A DNA stretch of 64,000 nucleotides from the NCBI GenBank assembly GCA_033026295.1, contig CM065189.1:5721203-5785202 (forward strand), given 5' to 3'. The translations under genes and the position numbers were made by a program. This DNA comes from Channa striata (lineage: Eukaryota; Chordata; Actinopteri; Anabantiformes; Channidae). The notes under the pieces are model-generated. The model ran no database searches, was not told the DNA's origin, and was given only the letters and a program-made list of their open reading frames with translations. This document shows, piece after piece, positions 37,101-45,794 of the stretch. Position 1 is the stretch's first letter; each line of letters opens with the position of its first letter.

Positions 37101-39377
37101 ACCTTGAAAGAGTCCCGTCCCCTGAGATTTGGGTTTAGAGTCAATTTTCAGCTTCAGAGAGTGTGAGAGAAAAAAGCAAAGCAAGAGTGTGATGGAGGAG
37201 AAAAGAGAAAGAGATAGTGAAAGACAGATCAGGTGGACCAGAGAAAGTACAATGTAAAAAAAGAAGCTTTAGGACAACGACAAAGGAGACCCTACCTTTA
37301 ACAGACTGAGACAACAACTTCATAAAGACATGGTAACAAGGAGGTCTTGGTTTGGTAATAGCAGTAATGTATGTAAATCAGTGGGTCTCAACCCTGATCC
37401 ACAAGGTCAACTATCCCTCCTTCACCCACTTCTGATCACCGATAGATCAGGTTTGTTCAATCCACTGACAGTTTCTTACCGATGGAACACACCTGATCCA
37501 GGTAATCAGCACTGGGTAAAGCTGGAGTCTGTCCCAGCAGGGAGCTGAGGTCAGAGAGACACACACACACGCACAGACAACCATTCACACTCACATTCAT
37601 ACGTACGGGCACTTTTGACAAGAAGCCCTCCAAACTCAAATATAATATACAAATATATTGCATTTGGGGAGCAACTTTGTCCATTTTAATAAAGGATGAA
37701 GTTTGGCGGCACTTTATCACATTTTAATTAAATATAATTTTTAAATTTATTTTGTTAATTTAACATTTATAACAAACTCTATTATAAAACTCAACGTTTC
37801 TATTTGGAACCTCAATAAGAATCTGCTTAGATGTGCCTAGTTCTCCCTCTCTTTGCTCAACGAATCTCTCCGGAATGAATGAAGCCACAAAACTTCATAA
37901 TCAAAAATGGTTAAAATTCTGATTGATTAGAAGGGTGAGCCCAGCAAACAACGGTTTTGAGTGAATATCTCTGCACTGCTGGGCCAGACGTTGTTTAAGG
38001 AGCCTGCGGCAACACCTCTCCACATTAAGATAAGTTTTATAAAATTTACTATAACTTTTACTAACAATGTTTGACAAAGTTATACCGTAGATTTTATTTA
38101 TGTTCTGTAATGTTCTTTTGTTGGCAGAGAACACAGAAAGTGAACAATCTTTCTGGTGGCCTAATTAATGTTTACAACACATAGCTACAGCTTGAAATCC
38201 TGAGCTCAGAAGAACAAAAACACACTAACTTGCAAAGAGCACAATAGCAAAGATTCATTTTGGAAAAAACTACAAAGCACTGTGGGCAAAAAAAAAAAGT
38301 TATATATATATTGTTTTTTACAAGCCTGGGTTTGGCTCTTGATTTTAATCAATTTGTTTTCCTGAAAATTTAAGCAAAACTAAAACCAGATGTTGAGGTC
38401 ATTTCCAGGTCTTAATGTGCAGACACTAAAGCAATCTTCACAACTCACACCACAGTGCTAGGTCATTATGCCACTGTTTATATCTGTACGTGTGGACACT
38501 TTCTCAACATTTATAGCCCTAAGCACAACAACAATGCAACCTAGGTCATCTCTTTGTGGTGCCTTCGTACACCAGTGAAGGATCCTTTGGCCAGCAACTG
38601 TACACCTTGCTGTAGCAGACAGATACAAAAAGACTCCTGCGACATGACAGAATAAGTTAACGAAAGCTCATCTTTATGCAAACAAGCTGTAGTGGAACTA
38701 AGCAACAGCTGGTGGGAGTGAGAGAGGCTTTCAAGTGGTGGAAAGGAAGTTTAGATGGAACTGGTCAGACTCCTGCCTCTTCTGACTGCACTCTTTTCCC
38801 TATTTCTTTCTTTCTTTCTTCTGAATGTTGAACAATGAACAGTCCACAAACCTAACAGCACCTCCTATCTGACTCTGACGTCTGCTCTTCTGTCCACTTC
38901 TCCGAAACATCAGACTCTCACCTCGTATGTGTACTTCACCACCATTATGGAGTAACTCACATCTGTTCAACAAACTCCAACAATGGTGGAAAGACAGAGA
39001 GAGTGAGGGAGGGAGAGAAAACAGACTCCCCAATTATCTCACTCCTGCAACAACCACTCTACTCCTTCGACTCCCCCACGCACACATACACATTTTTTGT
39101 TGCTCCCATGTCAGAGTCAAAACCAAAATGCCCCCGGGACTCTGCCTATTGATGAAGCTAAACACTCATACAAGTGGGAGGGAGAGGAAAGGGTAAAGGC
39201 CGATATACCCCAGGAGAGAGAGAGACAGAGAGAGAAAGAGAGCAAAGAGGGGGGCTACAGAGGGAGGACAACTAGAGTGAAATCTTTGCTCATTAGTCCA
39301 TGAAATATTCCATTCTCTCTATAGAAGCAAGGCTGTTGCTTCTTTTCTTCATGTAAAGATGGTGCAGCTGCTATGTT

Positions 39378-39423
<46 letters not shown>

Positions 39424-41146
39424 TGTGTGTGTGTTTCTGTAGTGGGTAAGGGCTAAAGAATGCTGCTAACTCTGTGGTGCGGCGGTCATTTACAGCTGCT
39501 CCAAATCATCATACTGTTGAATCTCAAAGCTTAGCACCACAAACACATTTTTTTCTCCCAGCTATATGATTTATAGCAGTGTCGCAACAGCCTTAACCAA
39601 AACATTTAAATCAGTAGATTTGCACTTTCTTTGTCACAGACATGCTAGTATGCAATGTTAGTACGTACAGATGTTATAAAAGATGATCACTTTCAGTAGG
39701 TATAAACCTGGACTAAAACAGCACCTGACACCCGATGCTGTGGTGCTGCTTTATAGCATACAACTAGGCTCATAATCTGATATGCAATTTCCAATTACAA
39801 GCATTTACACCTATTTTACCTGTCACGTCAGATTCTCATAGCTAGTGATAACTGCTGGTGTGGCTAATGCAGTGGGCATTTACAAGGCTTTTACCGCAAC
39901 TAGGCAGTCTGACATTCTTAGATTGTGGTGAGTCTTTTAGTGTCCACGAGCTCTTGGTACAGTTTACTTATTCATCTGGTTTAGTGACACCCTACTTCTG
40001 TCTAAAAAAATGCACTACAACTTCAGCTGCAACATCAATAATAACGTGGATATGCTACATTAGTAAACAAATAGACGCAAACCTCTAATACAAATCATCT
40101 GTGAGTGGGTGTATTTACACATTTGTGTGGGTGGTGTTCACCCTGTAATAACAGTCACATTAATGCAAACGTGACATCGGCTTTCTGAAAGCTTCCCATC
40201 TCTTTCAAAAACTTTTACAGGCTTAAACTACATCTTGTGAGTCATAACATATGAATTTGATGAATTATCTGGGTCGTCAGCAAAGCTTAATGTAGGAAAC
40301 ATCAACAGCTTCCTGTTCTGTTGATCCTAAAGCACTGATTGACACTGCAAAATGTCAAACAGCTGTTTGGATCAGCTGTTGCAAGCTAACAGTAATTTCA
40401 TGATTCAAATTGTTAAGAAGCCAAATGATACGAGCTGTTGCTGAGTTTGTGTTTTGTGCAGATCAAAGGGGGCTGACACAGCATTGCTGTTTACAACCAG
40501 ACGGGTTCTCTAGTTAAAAACCTCTGAACAGAGTGACACCTCATCTTTAATAAAGCCATGAGCTGATGCCATGTCTGCATCGTATTTCTAAGACAAAATG
40601 TTCAGGTCAATCAACTTTACCTGAACTTTGACTCACTTTTTGAAGGTTGGAAAATGAGGTGTGCCAGAGTAACCGTTACAATCGAGTACCATGCACTTAA
40701 TAATAATGTCCTGCTGTATAGCATGTTTGTATTTATACTGAGCAGGTTCAGCAAAGCGACATCACATCAAACAAAGGGATTTGGAGTGGTCCCGGTCCAA
40801 CAGAACTTCTATCTCTGGCTACACAATGTTTGTCCAGCAGCGCAGAAAAGAGAGATCCAGCGATCACACAAGTTTTATGGTCTTGGATCATGAATAAAAA
40901 CACACACACACACACTCTCTCCCTCCGTGTCTTACCTGTGTCCTGCCGGAACTGGTGCATGGACTGGAGATCGATGATGTAGGGCGAGAGCCGGCTGTCC
41001 ACCTGGCCGAGAACCACGCTCCCTCCGCGGGGGTCGCTGCTCCGGATGGCAGCCTCGATCTGGTGGGAGACGGCGGGGCTGTAGGGCCGCCACCGGCCGT
41101 GTTCGTTGAGCCATTCCCACACCACCACGGCAGAGGCCAGGAGCAT
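17543..41146 (-). CDS. dtx4: Deltex E3 ubiquitin ligase 4 (complete coding region, 11 exons)
   Basis: This is a RING E3 ubiquitin ligase of the Deltex family, cytoplasmic or endosomal, known to modulate Notch and to ubiquitinate TBK1 in mammals. Coding exons: 41146-40936, 27504-27290, 27200-26299, 19168-19107, 19008-18847, 18726-18665, 18558-18392, 18311-18158, 18064-17975, 17866-17768 and 17674-17543. Every junction has GT-AG ends and phases agree, giving 751 residues. Order: two WWE domains (about 1-142), a Pro/Ser/Gly-rich linker (143-442), an LTRPPKLVLHPPPVSKSD block, a RING (540-600) and the Deltex C-terminal domain (601-751). The start MLLASAVVVWEWLNEHGRW matches DTX4 and lacks the longer DTX1 N-terminus. 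AIAQSR/IASG and the ITGILMSAA block also favour DTX4. It is longer than mammalian DTX4 (619 residues) because exon 3 is expanded. A CpG-rich promoter lies upstream. Confidence 0.95.
18158..18726 (-). CDS. dtx4: dtx4 coding exons 6-8: RING domain and start of the Deltex C-terminal domain
   Basis: Exon 6 (18726-18665) encodes GKTPEEVVKKYLQKVKSPPEE. Exons 7 (18558-18392) and 8 (18311-18158) give the RING with Cys540, Cys543, Cys573, His575, His578, Cys581, Cys597 and Cys600 as zinc ligands (CTIC, CGHQYHFQC, CPTC). The RING recruits the E2 enzyme. Exon 8 continues into KMEYHVIPHSLPGHPDCKTI, the start of the DTC domain. Confidence 0.95.
18847..19168 (-). CDS. dtx4: dtx4 coding exons 4 and 5: conserved linker before the RING
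   Basis: Exon 4 (19168-19107) encodes VPTVPVKNLNGSSPVHPALA. Exon 5 (19008-18847) encodes ITGILMSAAALPVCLTRPPK, then the PPPVSKSDIKPVPG block and a basic RKTTKKQVRK stretch. Both are near-identical to vertebrate DTX4. Phases are 2/1 and 1/1. Confidence 0.93.
20317..20402 (-). tRNA. tRNA-Tyr (anticodon GTA) with an intron, inside dtx4 intron 3
   Basis: Read on the minus strand, this is an 86-base gene with acceptor arms CCTTCGA and TCGAAGG, the D-arm TAGCTCAGTTGGTAGAGC, anticodon GTA and the T-arm GGTTCGAATCC. An intron of about 14 bases (TGGAAAGCCCTGAT) follows the base 3' of the anticodon, as in all eukaryotic tRNA-Tyr genes. Internal A and B boxes are present, and a T-run lies downstream (plus-strand poly-A at 20300-20311). 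It is on the same strand as dtx4. Confidence 0.96.
23203..23234. repeat. GT microsatellite
   Basis: About 16 uninterrupted GT units in dtx4 intron 3, with further short TGTG runs at 23273-23300. Confidence 0.95.
26091..26138. repeat. Compound AC/AT microsatellite
   Basis: An AC run, an ATATAT block and a second AC run lie about 160 bases from the dtx4 exon 3 donor. Confidence 0.93.
26299..27200 (-). CDS. dtx4: dtx4 coding exon 3: expanded low-complexity linker
   Basis: This 902-base exon encodes residues 143-442. It opens VNRQSQRCRRIQRRADIPYP and includes the conserved Cys cluster GQPCSCQQC. A Gly run, an NSNSNSN stretch and a Pro-rich run (RPPPPSLPPPQPP) follow, and it closes with RIAMAQSRALIASG. 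In mammalian DTX4 the matching part is roughly half as long. The extra sequence is low complexity, which fits a disordered linker. A long plus-strand open frame over 26173-26598 is only its shadow. Confidence 0.92.
27290..27504 (-). CDS. dtx4: dtx4 coding exon 2: second WWE domain
   Basis: The exon encodes residues 71-142, beginning GTIRPVRRSFYDP. The second WWE signature is WQWEWENDAGTWTPYDMEVA, and the exon ends near LGFCYLIDYQNMTQ. The acceptor TTTAAAG has a weak pyrimidine tract, but phase (1 in, 0 out) and strong similarity leave little doubt. Confidence 0.95.
27690..27870 (-). repeat. Dispersed fish repeat (GGTGGCACGGTGGTGCAGTGG type)
   Basis: On the minus strand the block begins GGTGGCACGGTGGTGCAGTG and then GTTATCACT. 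It ends with CCCTGTAA-like and GGATAAGCTGCAAAGATAATGG words. I know this start and end as a very common dispersed retroposed repeat in teleosts. It is degenerate here. Confidence 0.6.
28037..28162. repeat. Compound AT/AC/AG microsatellite
   Basis: An AT-rich tatata block passes into an AC run (28092-28112), then into about 21 AG units (28120-28162). The change of dinucleotide along one tract is typical of length-unstable vertebrate microsatellites. Confidence 0.95.
30885..31000. repeat. Dispersed fish repeat (GGGGTCACCACAGCAGATCATCTGCC type)
   Basis: The core 'caggggtcaccacagcagat' followed by catctgcccccatctatcc is a well-known word of fish LINE/SINE 3' ends. Only this core is recognisable. 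Confidence 0.55.
31380..31412. mobile_element. Terminal fragment of a Tc1-like transposon
   Basis: The sequence 'cagtgccttgcaatagtat' (from about 31385) matches the usual CAGTGCCTTGCAAAAGTAT terminus of a common fish Tc1-like family. A fuller copy related to it lies at 62025-63375. No body is attached. Confidence 0.5.
33061..33082. repeat. AC microsatellite
   Basis: Eleven AC units in dtx4 intron 1. Confidence 0.93.
33722..33880. repeat. Degenerate dispersed repeat (GAGGTGGTAGAAGTAC type)
   Basis: It begins 'gcagaggtggtagaagtac' and includes ttttacttaggtaaaa and aaaagtaaaactacccaagt. This resembles a common teleost element in which GTGGAAGAAGTACTC is followed by ACTTAAGTAAAAGTA words. It is non-coding. 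Confidence 0.5.
36217..36240. repeat. GT microsatellite
   Basis: Twelve GT units in dtx4 intron 1. Confidence 0.92.
37376..37545. repeat. Dispersed non-autonomous repeat (GGGTCTCAACCCTGATCC type)
   Basis: The words 'gtgggtctcaaccctgatcc' and 'gaacacacctgatccaggta' followed by atcagc match a frequent short element of teleost genomes (GGTTCTCAACCCTGGTCC ... ACACACCTGATTCA). No coding capacity. Confidence 0.55.
39382..39434. repeat. GT microsatellite
   Basis: About 26 GT units with one GA interruption, the longest pure dinucleotide run in the window. Confidence 0.95.
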
Positions 41147-41900
41147 GTTGTTAGTGGTGGCCCTGCGGAGGACAATCACAGAGAGACGGATCTGTTAGCG
41201 CCGAGCCCCGCACACACGAGTGAGGGCTTAGCTGGCCAAGGAGGAAACAGAGGCCGGGGTTCCACCTCGACACAAGACTCGGGAATTACCATGTCGGTTT
41301 TAATTTGGTTCTTTTATAACTGTGTACATGTCTGCCCCCCACCCCCCGTCGGTTTAGGACAGAGGCCGTAACATTACGGCACAGCTAACACAAAGCCACC
41401 GTTAGCATCTTACATGGGTGCGCGGCTGAGCTAACGCCGGGAGACGGCGGCGCATTCTCCCACGAAGATCCGAGCTCCTCGCATGGCCGGGGGGGCTGGA
41501 AGGGAAGCACCGTCCTCCTCGCTAGTCTGTCCTCGGTATTTACGCCGGGAAGCAGCGTCCAAATTCCCGACCAGCGAACCAACAACAAAGCAGCCGAAGC
41601 AGCGCGGTTTCTGTTTAGCTCGTCCTTGCCCCAGACACGCTGAGCTTCCCCGGCGAAGCGTCTCGTATCGAGCGGCGGCCTCTTCGTTCAGACGGGTGAA
41701 AATGCGGAAAAAAACACACACGTCGACGGTGGTTAGTCGGTGTGGAGGGAGCCGAGCACCTCAGCCTCGGTCGGGTGTAGACGGCAGCAGCTTATCCAGT
41801 CAGTGTGTGTGTGTGTGTGTGTGTGTGTTTTCCTCGCGTAGTTTGGGGCGTAGCAGAGCGAAATGTTGAGAAAGTAGTGGCTCCCAACAGCGCAGCCTCC
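40930..41900 (-). promoter_or_regulatory. CpG-rich promoter region of dtx4
   Basis: CG dinucleotides are dense from the first dtx4 exon to about 41900, whereas the flanking sequence is CG-poor. This is where the transcription start should lie. A splice-acceptor-like TCCTCCGCAG ends at 41163, only 16 bases upstream of the ATG, so part of the 5' UTR may come from a separate exon further upstream. A 13-unit GT run lies at 41803-41828. Confidence 0.6.
40936..41146 (-). CDS. dtx4: dtx4 coding exon 1: first WWE domain
   Basis: The exon encodes residues 1-70 and the first base of codon 71. The WWE signature is VVWEWLNEHGRWRPYSPAV, followed by GSVVLGQVDSRLSPYIIDLQSMHQFRQDTG. In Deltex proteins the paired WWE domains bind the Notch intracellular ankyrin repeats. 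The ATG is chosen because DTX4 orthologues begin MLLAS. The same frame is open further upstream, but that part is not conserved. The donor is ACAG/GTAAGA. Confidence 0.95.
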
Positions 41901-43439
41901 AACCCGAGTCACATCACAACTGGTTCAACTGGTTCAACTGGTTTGGTTCCAGGGAACGAAGCGCAGCAAGTTTACACGACACATATAAAAACAATATCAT
42001 CGACATCATAACATAATGCAACATCCACTCAGTGGATCTATTTGCCCATGTCGCGCAAAGCTTGTTCACCTGTTGGCGGGATCTGCTGGGTCCACTTGTC
42101 GAGTCCAAGCTTCTTGGAACAAAATCCAGGACCGTCAGGCAGCTCTTCATGGATTAAATCGACCCTTTCGGCTCCACCATGGCTTTTCTCTCCCTCTAAC
42201 CCCAGATGGTCACACAAAGGAAAAAATAATGTCTCTCTCTAATAATGACAAATTCCAACACAGAGCACGTAGATTCCCTCGTGCAGCTTAAGGGGAGCTA
42301 AGCGACAGGTCCATGGCAGGTGGAAGTGAACCCTCCCTGTTTATCTCACGGTTTCCCTTTGCCTCCATCTTTACTTGTTGTGGGAAAACTGGGTTTGTGG
42401 CCACAAGTGACTGGGAGGACAGCAGTCTCCTGTTCCTGCCCCTCAGCACGCCCAGAGCCCCCCTTTCCTGAGCTACCAGCCCCCCATCGGAGATCGAGGG
42501 CCGAGAACCAATAGACAGCGGAGCTCCCAAAACAGTCCAGGCCAGGGAGTCCTCCTCTTACTTACTTTGGTTTGTTTTGTTCAACCAAAGCCACTTTTAG
42601 TGAGCATGGATCGATTACTGGTAAACTTTAGTGTGACTTTTGGCTGCATTTCCTGCATCCCAATAGAACTGCCATTATCGTACACCTAAGGGGGAAGTGA
42701 TCACGTATCATCAACGTTCATGTTACATTAAAATGAAGAGTCACGTTTTACCTTAATTCACTAAGGGGAACCTGAGTCGCTGGGTAAGAACGCGGATGAG
42801 GAGCGCTTATAAGATTTAAAGCGGTTCCATGCTGCCCCCTGGTGGCTAAAGGGAGAATGTCACGATACCAGGGTCGTTATTACTCGGTTAGAGCCGAAGT
42901 CATGACGTTAATAATTTCAACGGCTTGTACCAGCCAACAATCGTTGTCTCTGTATTTCTTCGACTTTTGTTATTCCTACAGTCACACTGCGCCTTGAAAG
43001 GTTAGGGAAATTAATAAGCGTATCACGTCACATAACTGCCTTTGAAGTTTGACTAACCAGTTGTTAGGACTGTTAACAACAGTTTTCAGTTTTAGTTTTC
43101 CCAGACAGACGTGAGCAAAAACGGCTGAACTGGAAACCAGTGTGTAGCTGTGGAGGTGCATGGTTTCTTATCGTGTTCTGTGCATTTATTTGTTATTAGT
43201 TCATAGTGGAACCTAGAATCCAAGAAATCTTTGATATAATGCGACGACCTCTGGAGTGGATAATTATTGGGGCACCGGACAGGAGTAAGCGTGTCTGTAC
43301 ATGTCTTTTAGCTCCAGCTTTTTTCTTGTACAAAGTGACCATCTGTCTTTCGGGACCGTTTATCAGCATGTACCACCGGTACGGTTTCCTTCGCTAACTC
43401 AACTACTTAGGTAGTGTGACGTCATCTTTCTTCAGCGAA
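41901..43439. other. Intergenic upstream of dtx4, no gene recognised
   Basis: No coding family, tRNA or clear transposon was found. A short direct repeat (aactggttcaactggttc) lies near 41928-41946. Confidence 0.35.
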
Positions 43440-43512
43440 GGCTCCATAGCTCAGGGGTTAGAGCACTGGTCTTGTAAACCAGGGGTCGCGAGTTCAAATC
43501 TCGCTGGGGCCT
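43440..43512 (+). tRNA. tRNA-Thr (anticodon TGT)
   Basis: This is a 73-base gene with acceptor arms GGCTCCA and TGGGGCC (one G-T pair), the A box TAGCTCAGGGGTTAG, anticodon loop CTTGTAA and the B box AGTTCAAATCT. It agrees with the vertebrate tRNA-Thr-TGT sequence as I remember it. Confidence 0.97.
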
Positions 43513-44063
43513 AGCATCTCCTTTTCACGATTAGAAACCGTTGGTCGCACATTAAATATTTTTACAACACTTCATACGCTCATGTTTAAAATACGTTTCA
43601 AAACGTTTCAAGTAATACATAACACACGTACAGAGGGCCGTGTTTGGGTTGGTTGGGAGAGAACCTCTCAGCTTAGAAGAGGCCAGAGTTGATAAATCTT
43701 TCTTAGATATCCTTACATTATTGTAACACGATATATATTTTATTATTATTATTTTTTTATTCGTTTTTGTTTAAAGTTTGTATTTTATTTAAATCTCAAG
43801 TAGCTTATTCTTGGAGCATTACTTTCGAGTACTTTCTGGCAGTAAACATCTATCGACATTTTCAGACATTTCAATAAATTTCAGTTCTGAACGTTACTCA
43901 GACCTTATTTAAATTTATAAAGGGACGAGCGTGGCACCATTCAGTGTCCGTCTGCCTTTTCCACTTTTCTACAGCTTTACTACACTTTTCCACTTTTTTT
44001 CAACGTTTGTTGTTAGCTAACGGTAACGTGGATATAAACAACACATTGGGTACTGCATGCAGA
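43513..44063. other. Spacer between two tRNA genes
   Basis: AT-rich sequence with no gene. Both tRNA genes read in the same direction. Confidence 0.4.
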
Positions 44064-44136
44064 GCCCGGATAGCTCAGTCGGTAGAGCATCAGACTTTTA
44101 ATCTGAGGGTCCAGGGTTCAAGTCCCTGTTCGGGCG
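44064..44136 (+). tRNA. tRNA-Lys (anticodon TTT)
   Basis: This is a 73-base gene with acceptor arms GCCCGGA and TTCGGGC, the A box TAGCTCAGTCGGTAGAGC, anticodon loop CTTTTAA and the B box GGTTCAAGTCC. A T-run follows (44141-44147) as the likely Pol III terminator. Confidence 0.97.
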
Positions 44137-45630
44137 TTAGCTTTTTTTCTTTCGGTGGAGGTTACTAGACGCCACACAAGTACATAGCCTAATCAAAAAC
44201 ATCACTTATTTCTATTATGTAATGCGTGGACTATTATTTTATTTCCAAAAGTTTTAATTTTGAACTGAAAGTCTGCAGAATCAGCCATTTCTATCATTGA
44301 TGCAGTAAATGTAAAACTCAATAAGGCGTAGTAGTTTTTGCTATGACTGATGTTTTTTAATTGAGAATTATAGTTTTATGGTCAAACTATTCAAGGTTGG
44401 CTTCATTTTACTAATACTACTGACAGCTTGAATTGTTAGACTCTGTGGTGCTGGCAAAACATTATAAAACAGTAAGAAAAATCATAAAAACAACAACCAA
44501 ACTGCCCATTTTAAGTGGCTTTTTAATTAAAATATCCGTAACACTGTTCGATATGCAGCTATGTGCTACTGTATCTACTGTACATTATATTATTTAGAAG
44601 TATTTTTCGAGCAATTCCATATAGCAACAAGTAGATTAAAGAGAAAAAAAAGTTCGCACCCACCCACACCCACACCCACATGCAAGCACAGATATAAATG
44701 GACACACTCTAATCGTAACTCAAGAACAGTTTTTCCATGGAAGTGGGCCAAATTAAAAACAAAACTAAAAACAAGAACTTTCGACATTTGTTTGGTTAGG
44801 TGATTCATTTTGCATGGAATATAATCAGCAATCGATGGAAACGTATAAAGATAAACATGTCTCACACACAGACCTCATGTTTATATTTAGCTAGATAGGT
44901 TTGTTTTCGTGCAAACATGTCGTGAATGCAATAAGGGGCCTCAGCAATTGAATAGAAAAATGCCAAAATGGGTAATGCTCGTCTTATTGAGCATGCACAG
45001 AAGACAGATGAGCAGGCCAGACATAGAAAAACAAGTGAAGAATAAACTGCCTGTTATTTCAGTTTCCACCCTTTGCATTATTTATATCGAACACACTCCA
45101 AGAATTTCAGCAAAACCTCAGAGTAATGATCTGTCACAGAACAAGCAGAGAACAGTATTAGGACAAAGCAAATCTGATTTATTTGCCTGGATGGCCAATG
45201 AAGTCAAACCAAATGAAATTCTGCACTACTGCCACTATCAGTTTGATCGCTGATATAAAAGCATTTCTCAAAAGCTCCATCTGAAACATTAATAAAGAAC
45301 CCAAACCAAGAAATTCAGAGGCTTGGAGCATTCAGAGGCTTGGACTCCTTAATGAAAAGGTTTTTAAAATCTGAATTTAGTTTTTAGGTGTTGCATAACG
45401 TACCTAAGTATTTTAGACTGTGCATGCTTGGAATAATGTGGATTGTTAGTAAAACGCAAAAAAAACAAACAACAGCTGCATTTAAGTTGCTTGATGTTAT
45501 GAATCACAATTATTATATTGATTAAGATTATGAAACATTTAGAGCAGACCTTAGCTAACAAAGAGTCATTTGGTTTGTCCACCTCTGCTTTTCCGACTAT
45601 GTCAAGTTAAAGTGTCTGCTGCATTGAACA
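44137..45630. other. Intergenic; includes the probable 3' UTR of the Ig gene
   Basis: No other gene is recognised. An open frame at 44909-45253 has no recognisable domain. Confidence 0.35.
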
Positions 45631-45794
45631 TTAGCTGCTATCTGTGCCCAGCAGCAGAGGCCTTGATGTTCCTTGTATTGATTTGGCTTTCCAGTGGGTT
45701 ATCCAAACTGAAAGTGCCATAATCAGCAGTCCAAATCCTACAACCATATGGTACCAGTTGTGAAAAAGAAACTGGAGAAAAGCTGGAGATGAGA
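45631..45794 (-). CDS. Ig gene exon 4: transmembrane segment and short tail
   Basis: The acceptor is TATTTTTTCAG. It encodes a stalk (SSPAFLQFLFHNWYH), a hydrophobic helix (MVVGFGLLIMALSVWI) and a tail ending LLLGTDSS before TAA. No tyrosine-based inhibitory motif is present. It is out of frame with exon 3 as it stands. Confidence 0.6.

Larger units (their letters stand above)
27505..40935 (-). other. dtx4 intron 1: long, no gene recognised
   Basis: This 13.4-kb intron holds no recognisable exon. It contains several microsatellites and short dispersed repeats, listed separately. The remainder is unique-looking AT-rich sequence. Confidence 0.5.

Noticed and set aside
40955..41371. 138-codon plus-strand open frame and two extra minus-strand frames
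   Set aside because: GC-rich shadows of dtx4 exon 1 and its CpG-rich promoter; only the MLLAS frame matches a protein family.
41431..41721. Minus-strand open frame in the CpG region as a dtx4 N-terminal extension
   Set aside because: DTX4 proteins start at MLLAS, the composition is that of GC-rich non-coding sequence, and no in-frame join was found.
44909..45253. 114-codon plus-strand open frame
   Set aside because: No domain and AT-rich composition; it may read antisense 3' UTR sequence of the Ig gene.
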